Assembly: GCA_902555985.1 (NCBI GenBank)
Contig: CACDUI010000003.1
Span: forward strand, 76,432 to 140,431
Length of the DNA stretch: 64,000 bases
Direction: 5' to 3'
Source of the DNA: an uncultured Candidatus Actinomarina sp.
Lineage (GTDB): Bacteria > Actinomycetota > Acidimicrobiia > Actinomarinales > Actinomarinaceae
Shown in pieces: positions 29,823 through 39,722 of this stretch; within the stretch, counting starts at the first letter, position 1, and every line of letters begins with the position of its first letter. Under the pieces are notes generated by a model, which was given only the letters and a program-made list of their open reading frames with translations, made no database searches and was not told where the DNA came from. Both the position numbers and the translations under genes were made by a program.

Positions 29823-30465
29823 GTGGTAACAACTAAAGAAAAAAAAGTAAAAGACATAATTAAGATACTGGAGAAACTTTATCCAAAGACTCCAATTCCA
29901 TTAATACACAAAGACCCTTTTACTCTTTTAGTTTCAGTTGTTCTGTCAGCTCAATGTACTGATGAAAGAGTAAATCAAATTACTCCTGCTTTGTTTGATA
30001 TAGCCGATACTCCAGAAAAAATGTTAAAAATGAGTCAAAAGCAAATTGAAAAGATTATAAGGCCATGTGGTCTATCTCCACAAAAATCAAAAGCTATTAG
30101 GGGGTTGTCAAGATTATTAGTGGACAAGCATAATTCAGATGTCCCAAATAATTTTTATGATTTAGAGGAACTGCCAGGAGTAGGTCACAAAACTGCTTCA
30201 GTAGTAATGAGTCAAGCATTTGGGGTCCCAGCTTTTCCAGTTGATACTCATATACATAGACTTGCCTGGAGATGGGGTTTATCAAATGGTAAAAAATGTA
30301 GAAAAAACTGAAAAAGATTTAAAAAGACTTTTTCCCGAAGAGAAATGGAATAAATTGCATTTACAAATTATATTTTACGGTAGAGAGTTTTGTCCAGCTA
30401 GAGGCCATAAATTAGACTTCTGTATAATTTGTACAAAATACAGAAGACGAGAAGGATTTAAGTAA
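29823..30465 (+). pseudogene. nth: Endonuclease III split by a +1-base change in an A6 run at 30291-30296
   Basis: Frame 1 (29823-30311) carries LSAQCTDERVN, LPGVGHKTASVV, FPVDTHIHRLAWRWGLSNGK; it continues in another frame as NVEKTEKDLKRLFPEEKWNKLHLQIIFYGREFCPARGH to 30465. Confidence 0.88.
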
Positions 30466-30503
30466 TAAAATTTTTAATTTGTATCAAAGTATATATTTAG
30501 TAT

Positions 30504-31211
30504 ATGGAAATTAATGCATCAATAGCTTTCCTTTTTGGAGCTCTTTCTTTTTTCTCCCCATGCGTTCTCCCACTTGTTCCTGGGTATTTTGCAATATTTT
30601 CATTAAATAGAAATTCAAAAATTTCAAAAGTTAATGGTGCTCTTCAATTTGTTGTTGGTTTTTCAATTGTATTCGTATCATTGGGTGCATTAGCAAGTTC
30701 AATTGGCTCATTCTTCAGTAGAAACGCATCATTTTTAGGCCAAATTAGTGGGGCAATAATAATAATTTTTGGTTTAATACTTTTAATACCTTCTCTAAAT
30801 AAAAAATATTTTTATAGTTCAAATATTGTTGATATCAATAATTTTTCAAAATCTAAAAATTTTATTATGGGGTTTACATTTGGATTTGGATTCACTCCAT
30901 GCATAGGTCCTGTTCTTGGTGCTTTACTAACACTTTCTTCTAAGTCTGAAACTTTATCTTCGGGGGTGATGTATTTAGTTTTGTTTTCATTGGGCTTAGC
31001 GGTTCCATTCCTTTCAATTGCACTACTCTCAGACAGGGTAAATTTAAAAAATAAGGTTTTTATTAACTTTCAAAAATACTCAACAAATATATCAGGTTTT
31101 ACTTTGATAGCATTAGGTTATCTAATATTTGCAGATAAGATTTATATACTGGCATCATTTTTTCAAGATATTCTGTATTTACTAAATTTAGATTGGTTAA
31201 GTACTATATAA
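30504..31211 (+). CDS. ccdA: CcdA-family cytochrome c biogenesis/thiol-disulfide transport membrane protein
   Basis: ALSFFSPCVLPLVPGYFAIFS and FGFTPCIGPVLGALL. Confidence 0.9.
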   Translation: MEINASIAFLFGALSFFSPCVLPLVPGYFAIFSLNRNSKISKVNGALQFVVGFSIVFVSLGALASSIGSFFSRNASFLGQISGAIIIIFGLILLIPSLNKKYFYSSNIVDINNFSKSKNFIMGFTFGFGFTPCIGPVLGALLTLSSKSETLSSGVMYLVLFSLGLAVPFLSIALLSDRVNLKNKVFINFQKYSTNISGFTLIALGYLIFADKIYILASFFQDILYLLNLDWLSTI

Positions 31212-31215
31212 GATT

Positions 31216-31782
31216 ATGCAAATATTGAAATCAAAAAATATGATGCTTGTAAGTGGAGAAGATGCATACTCATTTATTGATTCACTTGTATCTAATTCCA
31301 TTAATGAAAATGAGAATAAGTTTTCATACTTGCTAGGACCAGATGGAAAAGTAAAATTTTGGTTTATATTTTCGTATAAGAATAATGAAATAAAAATATT
31401 TCAAACTGAAGAAATTTTGATTGAGCTTAAGAAAGTATTAGAAAAATATAAAATTCGCATAAATTGCGAATTAAATATTTTAAAAGAAGATAGTTTTTTT
31501 GAAATATCGAAAAAAGAAGAATCACTATTGGTTCAATCAATTGCAAAATCAGAACAATTTTTAGATTGGATTGAAATTGAATTCTTTTATGAATTGCCGT
31601 CTTTACAAATAATTGAAATTGGTTTGCTACCTAATGAGATAAGATGGCTAGAAAGTTTTGTTGATTTTTACAAAGGCTGTTTTATGGGGCAAGAACAAGC
31701 TTCGAGAGTAAACTTTAGAGGAAAACCAAGGAGAATATTAAAAACACTTTCAAACTCAACTCAAGAAATAATAAAAACATAG
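31216..31782 (+). CDS. YgfZ/GcvT-like folate-binding protein, short
   Basis: YKGCFMGQEQASRV matches the YgfZ KGCxxGQE signature. Confidence 0.85.
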   Translation: MQILKSKNMMLVSGEDAYSFIDSLVSNSINENENKFSYLLGPDGKVKFWFIFSYKNNEIKIFQTEEILIELKKVLEKYKIRINCELNILKEDSFFEISKKEESLLVQSIAKSEQFLDWIEIEFFYELPSLQIIEIGLLPNEIRWLESFVDFYKGCFMGQEQASRVNFRGKPRRILKTLSNSTQEIIKT

Positions 31783-31788
31783 TTAGAA

Positions 31789-32106
31789 GTGACTAAAAAC
31801 AATTCTAGATGTAAATACTGCGGCAGAATATTGTATAAAAAAGTTTCTGAAAAATATATTGTGTGTTCAAATAAGTGTAAATCTCTAATAAAAAAATTTG
31901 ATTACATAAAAAGGGTTGATTCTATTGTTATAAATCTGAATAGCTATAAGTGGAGTACAGTAGAAGACTTATCGAAGAAAGTAGATATTAATAAATTTGA
32001 CTTTATTTCTTCTATTAGACGCCTTGTTTACTTTGAAAATATATTAAAAGTAAAAGAAAAAAAAGAGATTAATCAAAAATCTTTAATTTCTATAGTGAAA
32101 AAATAG
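31789..32106 (+). CDS. Hypothetical protein with N-terminal zinc-binding-like Cys motif
   Basis: CKYCGRILYKKVSEKYIVCSNKC; GTG start. Confidence 0.55.
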   Translation: MTKNNSRCKYCGRILYKKVSEKYIVCSNKCKSLIKKFDYIKRVDSIVINLNSYKWSTVEDLSKKVDINKFDFISSIRRLVYFENILKVKEKKEINQKSLISIVKK

Positions 32107-32692
32107 CACCTCTATCAAATTTTTTAAGAGAATATTGAACTATAGGCCCAACTGATACAACCATAAAAATTGTTCCAAGTCCGTATGAGCCTCCAAGAAG
32201 CACTCCTATAACAAAAGCAGTAAAGTCAATGCCAATTCTTGTAATTCTAATACTAGGACCTAATTTTGCTATTCCGACCATGATTCCATCTCTTGGACCT
32301 GGGCCTAGGCCTGATCCAACATAAACCCCTACACCTAGAGCGAAAACTACGGTTCCAAATACAAGAAAAATTATTTTTAAATATAGACTTTCTGGTTCAG
32401 GTAAAAAATACATTGTTAAATCAATAACATTTCCTATAGTTAAAATGTTCAAAATAGTTCCAATAAACGGTTTTTGTTTTAACGGAATCCACCCAAGTAA
32501 TAAGATGAAACCAGTTAAAACTCCTGCAAATCCAATTTTGACACCAATTAGTTTACTAAATCCATCATGAAACACATCCCAAGAATTGAGTCCCAAATTT
32601 GCTTCAATTGTAAACGCTAAACCAAATCCACATAAAAATAATCCAAACATGAGTTGAGGAATTCTTTGGAGAATAATTTTTTTATTCTGCAA
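32090..32692 (-). CDS. YczE/YyaS/YitT-type integral membrane protein
   Basis: MFGLFLCGFGLAFTIEANLGLNSWDVFHDG, GSGLGPGPRDGIMVG; start placed at TTG 32692 (track start 32740). Confidence 0.8.
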   Translation of the reverse strand: MQNKKIILQRIPQLMFGLFLCGFGLAFTIEANLGLNSWDVFHDGFSKLIGVKIGFAGVLTGFILLLGWIPLKQKPFIGTILNILTIGNVIDLTMYFLPEPESLYLKIIFLVFGTVVFALGVGVYVGSGLGPGPRDGIMVGIAKLGPSIRITRIGIDFTAFVIGVLLGGSYGLGTIFMVVSVGPIVQYSLKKFDRGAIFSL

Positions 32693-33059
32693 TTTTAAAA
32701 AGTTTTTCCAATACTGTAATATTTTCTGGACATAGTTCATAGGTAGATTGAAATCTCAAGATCGGAATTATTCTATCGTTTATGTTTACTTCAATTTCAT
32801 ATAATTTCAGTAAATTAAATATTACATTTAAAGAGTATTGTTCATTGGTCCATTCACTAGCACTGTTGCAGATATCTCTCCCAAGTTGTACTAGAATTTC
32901 GTCAGAGTTATCGATTAAAGTATTATCACTGTCAGATATTCTTATTTGTTCAACGTAACTATCTCCAAAATTATCAGAATTTAAAGAAGAAATAGTAATA
33001 AAAATAATTACAGTAAGAATAAATACAATTGCAGATCCGAGAATAGTTTTATTGTTCAT
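32682..33059 (-). CDS. Hypothetical membrane-anchored/exported protein
   Basis: N-terminal TM then soluble domain with Cys pair. Confidence 0.6.
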   Translation of the reverse strand: MNNKTILGSAIVFILTVIIFITISSLNSDNFGDSYVEQIRISDSDNTLIDNSDEILVQLGRDICNSASEWTNEQYSLNVIFNLLKLYEIEVNINDRIIPILRFQSTYELCPENITVLEKLFKIAE

Positions 33060-33111
33060 ATTCCATTATTAAGTAATTTTGATTTTATACATCATTCAAT
33101 CGTGTATTAAG

Positions 33112-33193
33112 TACCCGGAGGGGGAGTCGAACCCCCACATCCTAAGATACTGGATTTTGAATCCAGCGCGTCTGCCAATTCCGCCATCCGGGC
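33112..33193 (-). tRNA. tRNA-Leu (anticodon CAA)
   Basis: Minus strand GCCCGGATGGCGGAATTGGCAGACGCGCTGGATTCAAAATCCAG...GGGGGTTCGACTCCCCCTCCGGGTA; 7-nt loop TTCAAAA; long variable arm. Confidence 0.95.
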
Positions 33194-33259
33194 TTAATTA
33201 GAATTATATTTGATATGTAGATGAATGAGAGAAAAAAATATTAAGTTTAAAATAAAGAT

Positions 33260-35758
33260 GTGATATTTCTTATTGATGGACACAGTATTGCTTTTAGAGC
33301 TTTCTATGCTTTACCTGAAACATTAACAACAAAAGATGGATTCCCAACAAATGTAATTCATGGATTTTTGATGATGATTTCAAAGCTTGTTAAAAATTAT
33401 GATATTGAAAAAATTATTATCACTTGGGATGTATCCAAAAAAACATTTAGAAACGATATTTATCAAGATTACAAAGCAAACAGGTCGTCTTCACCTGAAA
33501 ACTTTAAAATCCAAATAAAAGAACTTCAAAATTTACTTACTAAATTTAATTTACCTCAAGTATCTCTCGAGGGTTTTGAAGCAGATGATGTTCTTGGCAG
33601 TTTATCCAATTACTTTAACAAACAAAATAAAAAAGTAACTATTGTCACTGGTGATCGTGATTCATTCCAACTAATAAGTTCTAAAACAAAAATTATGTAC
33701 ACAAAAAGAGGCATATCTGATGTTGAAATATATGACAGTGAAGCATTCAAAGAAAAATATCAAATCTCAACTAAACAGTATGTCGAGTATTTAGCACTTA
33801 AGGGAGACAAGTCAGATAACATTCCTGGATTACCTGGAGTAGGGGAAAAAACAGCTATATCTCTTTTACAAAAGTACAAAAATATAACAAATATTTATAA
33901 AAATTTAAACAACCTAACACCAAAATTACAATCAAATTTTTTAGACAACAAGGATACATTGTTGATGAGTAAAGATTTAGCAATGATTAAAACAGATTTA
34001 GATTTACATGTTCCATCCACAAAATTAAATGAGACGGTTTTTTTTGATAAGCAAATACTAGAACAATCCAAAAAAGATATTTCAAAGTATGAATTAAGTA
34101 GGTTTTTAGGAGAGAGAGAAGTAGTTTCAAAAGAAAAAGTTGAAAAAAAAGAATTAAAAATTTCAAAAATTAAGGACGATATAAACATCGACAGCATAGT
34201 TTTCATCTTTGATAATAAAAACTATTTTGTAAATAAAAAGCAATACGGAGAATTCGAATCTTTAGAAATCTTTCGGAATGTAATATCTTTTAGTTCCCAG
34301 GAAATTTTCAATTCTCAAAAAAATATAAGAATGAATAACTTTATAGCTTATGATTGTATGTTGTTTTTAAGTGATCCCAGTATTAGGCCAGATAATTTAC
34401 TTAATATTTCAAAACACCTTAACGGACAGAGTGAGATAAATAATAAATCTTTAGTAGAAGACTACATTAAATTTTTTCAATCAAAATTAGAAAATATTAA
34501 TGACGATATAAAAAAATTTGAATCAAACTCAACTTTATTTCAAATTTATAAAGATGTAGATTTTCCTATGTTACAAATATTATCTGAAATGGAAAAAGAA
34601 GGAATTTCTGTTTCACAGGAAAAAATGAAAAAACTTTCTAAAAGTTTGTCACTAAAGCTAAAAAAACTTCAAAATAAATGTTTTGAAATTACTAAAAAAG
34701 AATTTAATTTAAACTCACCTAAGCAATTATCTGAAATATTTTTTAATGAACTTAATTATCCTGTTATTAAAAAGACACCTAAAGGAGCCCCCTCTACTGA
34801 TGCAAGTGTTTTAGAGGAGTTAGCAAAGGATCATGACTTACCAAAGCATATTTTAAAATATAGAGAACTGGAAAAAATTAGATCTACTTATGTTGATGGA
34901 CTAATACCAGAAGTTTCAAAAGATTCAAAAATTCATACACATTATAATTTATTTGGTACAACTACTGGAAGACTTTCATCAGAGAAACCAAATCTTCAAA
35001 ATATTCCCAACAAAACAGAATTAGGGCAAGAGATAAGAGATTTTTTTGTAGCCAAACCTTCTATGAAATTCATACTTTCTGATTATTCCCAAATTGAATT
35101 AAGAGTATTAGCTCATTTAAGCCAAGATTCAGAAATGATTAAAATTCTAAAAGATGAAAGTGCAGATATTCATTCAGAAACCGCAGCTAGAATTTTTAAC
35201 GAATCAATTGATAATGTTAATTCTGAAATGAGAAGAAAAGCAAAAGAAGTCAATTTCGGACTTATTTATGGTATGGAAGCATTTGGTCTCTCAAAAAGCT
35301 TGAATATTTCTCAAAAAGAGGCAAAAACATTAATAGATGCATATTTTGATCAATTTCCAAAAGTGAAAGGATTTTTAGACAAAGTTGTAAAGGATGCGGA
35401 GCAAAATACATTTACTACCACGTTGATTGGAAGAAAAAGATACATAAGGGAATTGTCATCATCAAATTTTCAATTGAAAGCTATGGGTAAACGAATTGCA
35501 ATGAATGCGCCGATTCAGGGAACGGCATCCGACATTATGAAGATTGCCATGATCAAAGTTAGGTCAAATCTTCACAAATTTAATTATGCCAATTTACTTC
35601 TTCAGATACACGATGAGATAGTTGTAGAGTCGAACAACAAAGATGTTGAAAAGGTTTCAAAAATCGTGTCAGACAATATGAAAAATGCAATGAAACTAGA
35701 TGTACCTTTATATGTAAATACGAAAGTTAATAATTCACTCGCAAATTTTAATAATTAG
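33260..35758 (+). CDS. polA: DNA polymerase I
   Basis: 5' nuclease domain (VTGDRDSFQLI, GDKSDNIPGLPGVGEKTA); polymerase motifs DYSQIELRVLAHLS, RRKAKEVNFGLIYGM, QIHDEIVVE; GTG start. Confidence 0.95.
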   Translation: MIFLIDGHSIAFRAFYALPETLTTKDGFPTNVIHGFLMMISKLVKNYDIEKIIITWDVSKKTFRNDIYQDYKANRSSSPENFKIQIKELQNLLTKFNLPQVSLEGFEADDVLGSLSNYFNKQNKKVTIVTGDRDSFQLISSKTKIMYTKRGISDVEIYDSEAFKEKYQISTKQYVEYLALKGDKSDNIPGLPGVGEKTAISLLQKYKNITNIYKNLNNLTPKLQSNFLDNKDTLLMSKDLAMIKTDLDLHVPSTKLNETVFFDKQILEQSKKDISKYELSRFLGEREVVSKEKVEKKELKISKIKDDINIDSIVFIFDNKNYFVNKKQYGEFESLEIFRNVISFSSQEIFNSQKNIRMNNFIAYDCMLFLSDPSIRPDNLLNISKHLNGQSEINNKSLVEDYIKFFQSKLENINDDIKKFESNSTLFQIYKDVDFPMLQILSEMEKEGISVSQEKMKKLSKSLSLKLKKLQNKCFEITKKEFNLNSPKQLSEIFFNELNYPVIKKTPKGAPSTDASVLEELAKDHDLPKHILKYRELEKIRSTYVDGLIPEVSKDSKIHTHYNLFGTTTGRLSSEKPNLQNIPNKTELGQEIRDFFVAKPSMKFILSDYSQIELRVLAHLSQDSEMIKILKDESADIHSETAARIFNESIDNVNSEMRRKAKEVNFGLIYGMEAFGLSKSLNISQKEAKTLIDAYFDQFPKVKGFLDKVVKDAEQNTFTTTLIGRKRYIRELSSSNFQLKAMGKRIAMNAPIQGTASDIMKIAMIKVRSNLHKFNYANLLLQIHDEIVVESNNKDVEKVSKIVSDNMKNAMKLDVPLYVNTKVNNSLANFNN

Positions 35759-35823
35759 TTTGTAAAAACCACAGATATGTTATTCTTATTGACGCAACAC
35801 TATGATTGGAAAAAATTATAAAT

Positions 35824-37092
35824 ATGACAAATAATAACGAAGAGACTGCCTCTCCTTCTAATGTCGTCGAACTTCCTGAAGATATAAAACCAGAAGACTT
35901 CCCTGCACTACTTGAACAAACCCTAGTATCTTTCAATAATGGAGATGTTATTGAAGGTACCATTGTTCGAATCGATAGAAATGAAGTAATGGTAGATGTT
36001 GGCTACAAGTCTGAGGGAGTAATTCCTTCTAGAGAGTTGTCTGTAAGAAAAGGTGTCAATCCAAAAGAATTAGTAAACGAGGGTGAAAAAATCCAGGCCT
36101 TAGTCTTAGACAAAGAAGATGATGAAGGAAGGTTAATACTTTCAGTAAAACGTGCTGTATATGAAAAAGCATGGGGTGACATCCAAGAGATATCTGATAA
36201 CAAAAAATCAATTAAGGGAATTGTAATTGAATCTGTAAAAGGTGGACTAATAGTAGATATTGGGGTAAGAGGTTTCTTGCCAGCTTCTCTTATTGATGTA
36301 AGAAGAGTTAAAGAATTGTCAGCATATATCGGCGAAGAGATTGAAGCAAAAATTCTTGAACTTGATAGACAACGAAATAACATTGTACTTTCAAGAAAAG
36401 CACATTTAGAAGAAGAGATGTCTGAGGAGAGACAAGGTTTTCTTGATGATCTTCAAGTTGGAGATGTTAAAGAAGGAAAAATTTCTTCGATTGTCAGTTT
36501 TGGAGCATTTGTTGATATTGGTGGAATGGATGGGTTAGTACATGTTTCAGAACTTTCTTGGCGTCATGTAGAAAATCCAAATGAAATTGTCAAAGTTGGT
36601 GACACTGTGAGTGTTAAAGTATTAGAAATAGATAATGATAAAGAAAGAATCTCTTTATCAATTAAACAAGTAAACGAAGATCCATGGCTAGATTTTGAAC
36701 TGCATTATAAAGAAGATGACATCGTAGATGGTGAAGTTACTAAAGTTGTACCATTTGGAGCATTTGTCACTATTGGCAAAGGTGTTGAAGGCTTAGTTCA
36801 CGTATCTGAAATATCTTCAGACAAAGTTGATTCACCAGAACTTGCACTTGCTTTAGGCCAAAAAGTTAAGATTAAAATTACTGAATTAGATATTGAAAAA
36901 AGAAGAGTAAATTTATCAATCAAAAAAGCTGATCCAAATTGGAAAGAAGTCGAAGAAAATAAAGAAAAACCAAAAACACATTCCTCAACTTCAGACGAAG
37001 AAGCTCCTAAACGCCAAACTGTTGAGGGTGTAGATGAGTCCTTAGAAAATATACTTCAGGAATTAAAAGAAAGAGGAATAGGTAACTCGTAA
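35824..37092 (+). CDS. rpsA: 30S ribosomal protein S1
   Basis: Repeated S1 domains (VEGTIVRIDRNEVMVDVGYKSEGVIP, EGKISSIVSFGAFVDIGGMDGLVHVSELSW...). Confidence 0.93.
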   Translation: MTNNNEETASPSNVVELPEDIKPEDFPALLEQTLVSFNNGDVIEGTIVRIDRNEVMVDVGYKSEGVIPSRELSVRKGVNPKELVNEGEKIQALVLDKEDDEGRLILSVKRAVYEKAWGDIQEISDNKKSIKGIVIESVKGGLIVDIGVRGFLPASLIDVRRVKELSAYIGEEIEAKILELDRQRNNIVLSRKAHLEEEMSEERQGFLDDLQVGDVKEGKISSIVSFGAFVDIGGMDGLVHVSELSWRHVENPNEIVKVGDTVSVKVLEIDNDKERISLSIKQVNEDPWLDFELHYKEDDIVDGEVTKVVPFGAFVTIGKGVEGLVHVSEISSDKVDSPELALALGQKVKIKITELDIEKRRVNLSIKKADPNWKEVEENKEKPKTHSSTSDEEAPKRQTVEGVDESLENILQELKERGIGNS

Positions 37093-37121
37093 TTTATCCT
37101 TTTTCTGCTTAATCTTAAATT

Positions 37122-37670
37122 ATGGATAAAAAAGTTTATGTCGTAACCGGACCAATTGGAAGTGGCAAATCAACTGCGATTCATTATTTAAAAAATAAAG
37201 GATTTAAAACTGTCGATTTAGATGAGGTTTCCAACAATATTCTTACTTCCAAACAATCAGTTAATTTTTTAAAAGAAGAATTTCCAAAAGCTTTAGTTAA
37301 TGATGTTGTCGATAGATCATTGTTGGCACAAATAGTTTTTAACAATAAAGATAAATTATTAATTCTTGAAAATTATTTACATCCTAAAGTTTTTTACGAA
37401 CTTCAGAACATAATACAAAATACTGATGATGATTTGTTTGTAGAAGTTTCAGCACCGAAAAATATATATAAAGATTTTGATTGTATAGTGATTTTTGCTG
37501 ATGCTGAAACCAGGATGAAAAGACTACTTGAACGAGGCATGGATTATGAAGATATTATCAACAGAATGGGAAATCAAAAAGATGACAATTGGTGGAAAAA
37601 TTTAGGTTTTGTTATTCAGAATAATGATCTAAATGAAATGCAAATAAAATTAGATAAGTTATTTGAATAA
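37122..37670 (+). CDS. coaE: Dephospho-CoA kinase
   Basis: VTGPIGSGKSTAIHYLKNKGFKTVDLDEVS; follows rpsA as in Actinobacteria. Confidence 0.88.
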   Translation: MDKKVYVVTGPIGSGKSTAIHYLKNKGFKTVDLDEVSNNILTSKQSVNFLKEEFPKALVNDVVDRSLLAQIVFNNKDKLLILENYLHPKVFYELQNIIQNTDDDLFVEVSAPKNIYKDFDCIVIFADAETRMKRLLERGMDYEDIINRMGNQKDDNWWKNLGFVIQNNDLNEMQIKLDKLFE

Positions 37671-37724
37671 AACTCATAGGTTTAAGGATTTTATTCAGAA
37701 ATTTTAAAAGGGTTATAATTTGTT

Positions 37725-39722
37725 ATGAACAAGTTTGAAGTTGTATCAGATTTTCAGCCAAAAGGTGATCAACCTAATGCTATAAAAGAATTAAAAAATG
37801 GTTTAGATCAAAATATTCCTCACCAAACCTTAAAGGGAATCACTGGTTCAGGTAAATCTGCAACTATAGCGTGGTTAATAGAAGAATGTCAGCTCCCATC
37901 ACTAGTATTAGCTCCAAATAAAGCTCTTGCTGCGCAATTAGCAAATGAATTTAGACAGTTTTTTCCTAACAATAGAGTAGAGTATTTTGTTTCATATTAT
38001 GACTATTACCAACCAGAAGCCTATGTTCCAAGGACAGATACTTTTATCGAGAAAGATGCAAATATAAATGAAGAAATAGACAGACTTAGGCACTCAGCTA
38101 CAAGCGCTCTTCTTCTTAGAGAAGATGTAATAGTAGTGTCTTCAGTTTCCTGTATATACGGACTCGGATCTCCAGCCGAATATAGGAATAAATTAATTCC
38201 AATAATTAAAGGTCAAGATTTTGAGATAGATAATCTTTTGCTACAACTGGTAAAACAACAATATATTAGAAACGATCTCGTTGTACAAAGAGGATCTTTT
38301 AGATTAAAAGGTGATACACTTGATATTTTTCCTGTATATGAAGAAACAATATTTAGAATAGAGTTTTTTGGTGATGAGGTAGAAAATATTTCAAGGATAG
38401 ACCCAACTACAGGTGAGATATTAGAAAAACTTAGCGAGGTTGCAATACTTCCAGCTTCTCATTACGTGATCTCAGATGAATCAAGAAACAAGGCATTAAA
38501 ACAAATTCAAAATGATATGAATTTACAAATAAAAAAATTTGAGTCAGAAAATAAACTTCTAGAAGCTCAAAGAATTGAACAAAGAACTAAATATGATTTA
38601 GAGATGTTATCTGAGTTAGGTGTTTGTTCTGGAATAGAGAATTATTCAAGATATTTTGATGGCAGAAAACCTGGAGAAGCTCCATTTACATTATTAGATT
38701 TTTTTCCAAAACAATTTTTAATGGTTGTTGATGAAAGTCATATTGCAATTCCTCAAATTAGAGGACAATACGAAGGAGACAAATCTAGAAAAACTACACT
38801 TGTAGATTATGGTTTTCGTTTACCTTCAGCATTAGACAATAGACCACTTAAATTTGATGAATGGGAAGCAAAAGTAGATAAAACAATATTAGTTTCTGCA
38901 ACTCCTGGTAAATGGGAAAAAGAAAACTCAAAAGCATTTATTGAACAAGTAATTAGACCTACAGGTCTTGTTGATCCAAAGATTATTGTAAAATCTACCG
39001 AAAACCAAATACAAGATTTACTTTTGGAGATAGAGTCAGTCGTAGATAACGGAAATCGAGTTTTGGTCACTACATTAACAAAAAAAATGAGTGAAGCCCT
39101 AAGCGATTATCTTATTAAAGCAGGTATAAAAACCAGATATCTTCATTCAGATATAGATACTCTTGAAAGGATAGAAATTCTTAGAGATTTGAGAAAAGGA
39201 GAGTTTGACGTTTTAGTAGGCATTAACCTTTTGAGAGAGGGACTTGACTTGCCAGAGGTACAATTAGTAGCAATTTTAGATGCAGATAAAGAAGGTTTTC
39301 TAAGATCCGAAACTAGTTTAATTCAGACAATAGGTAGAGCTGCAAGAAATCAAGAAGGATATGTCATAATGTATGCTGATAAAATTACCGACTCAATGAC
39401 ATTTGCAATAAGCGAAACTGAAAGAAGACGTGGAATACAGCAGGAACATAATCGTATTAATAATATAACACCTAAGACTATTCAAAAAGAAATAACCGAT
39501 ATTTTAGAGTTAGTTGAAAAAACGAGAGGAAGTAGCAACTTAAGTATAAGTAAATCAAAATTAAATATTAATGATGCTTCAAAAAATGATTTAATTAAGT
39601 TATCTAAAAATATAGAAAAAGAAATGAACTTAGCAGCAGATTTATTAGAGTTTGAGCTTGCTGCTAGATTAAGAGACGAGTTAAAAGAATTAAGAAGAGA
39701 AATTAATAGCATTACAGAATGA
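37725..39722 (+). CDS. uvrB: Excinuclease ABC subunit B
   Basis: [40 protein letters not shown]-terminal UVR motif. Confidence 0.97.
   Translation: MNKFEVVSDFQPKGDQPNAIKELKNGLDQNIPHQTLKGITGSGKSATIAWLIEECQLPSLVLAPNKALAAQLANEFRQFFPNNRVEYFVSYYDYYQPEAYVPRTDTFIEKDANINEEIDRLRHSATSALLLREDVIVVSSVSCIYGLGSPAEYRNKLIPIIKGQDFEIDNLLLQLVKQQYIRNDLVVQRGSFRLKGDTLDIFPVYEETIFRIEFFGDEVENISRIDPTTGEILEKLSEVAILPASHYVISDESRNKALKQIQNDMNLQIKKFESENKLLEAQRIEQRTKYDLEMLSELGVCSGIENYSRYFDGRKPGEAPFTLLDFFPKQFLMVVDESHIAIPQIRGQYEGDKSRKTTLVDYGFRLPSALDNRPLKFDEWEAKVDKTILVSATPGKWEKENSKAFIEQVIRPTGLVDPKIIVKSTENQIQDLLLEIESVVDNGNRVLVTTLTKKMSEALSDYLIKAGIKTRYLHSDIDTLERIEILRDLRKGEFDVLVGINLLREGLDLPEVQLVAILDADKEGFLRSETSLIQTIGRAARNQEGYVIMYADKITDSMTFAISETERRRGIQQEHNRINNITPKTIQKEITDILELVEKTRGSSNLSISKSKLNINDASKNDLIKLSKNIEKEMNLAADLLEFELAARLRDELKELRREINSITE

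Noticed and set aside
35806-35823. Upstream TTG start for rpsA
   Set aside because: ATG 35824 is a more plausible start; the six added residues have no support.
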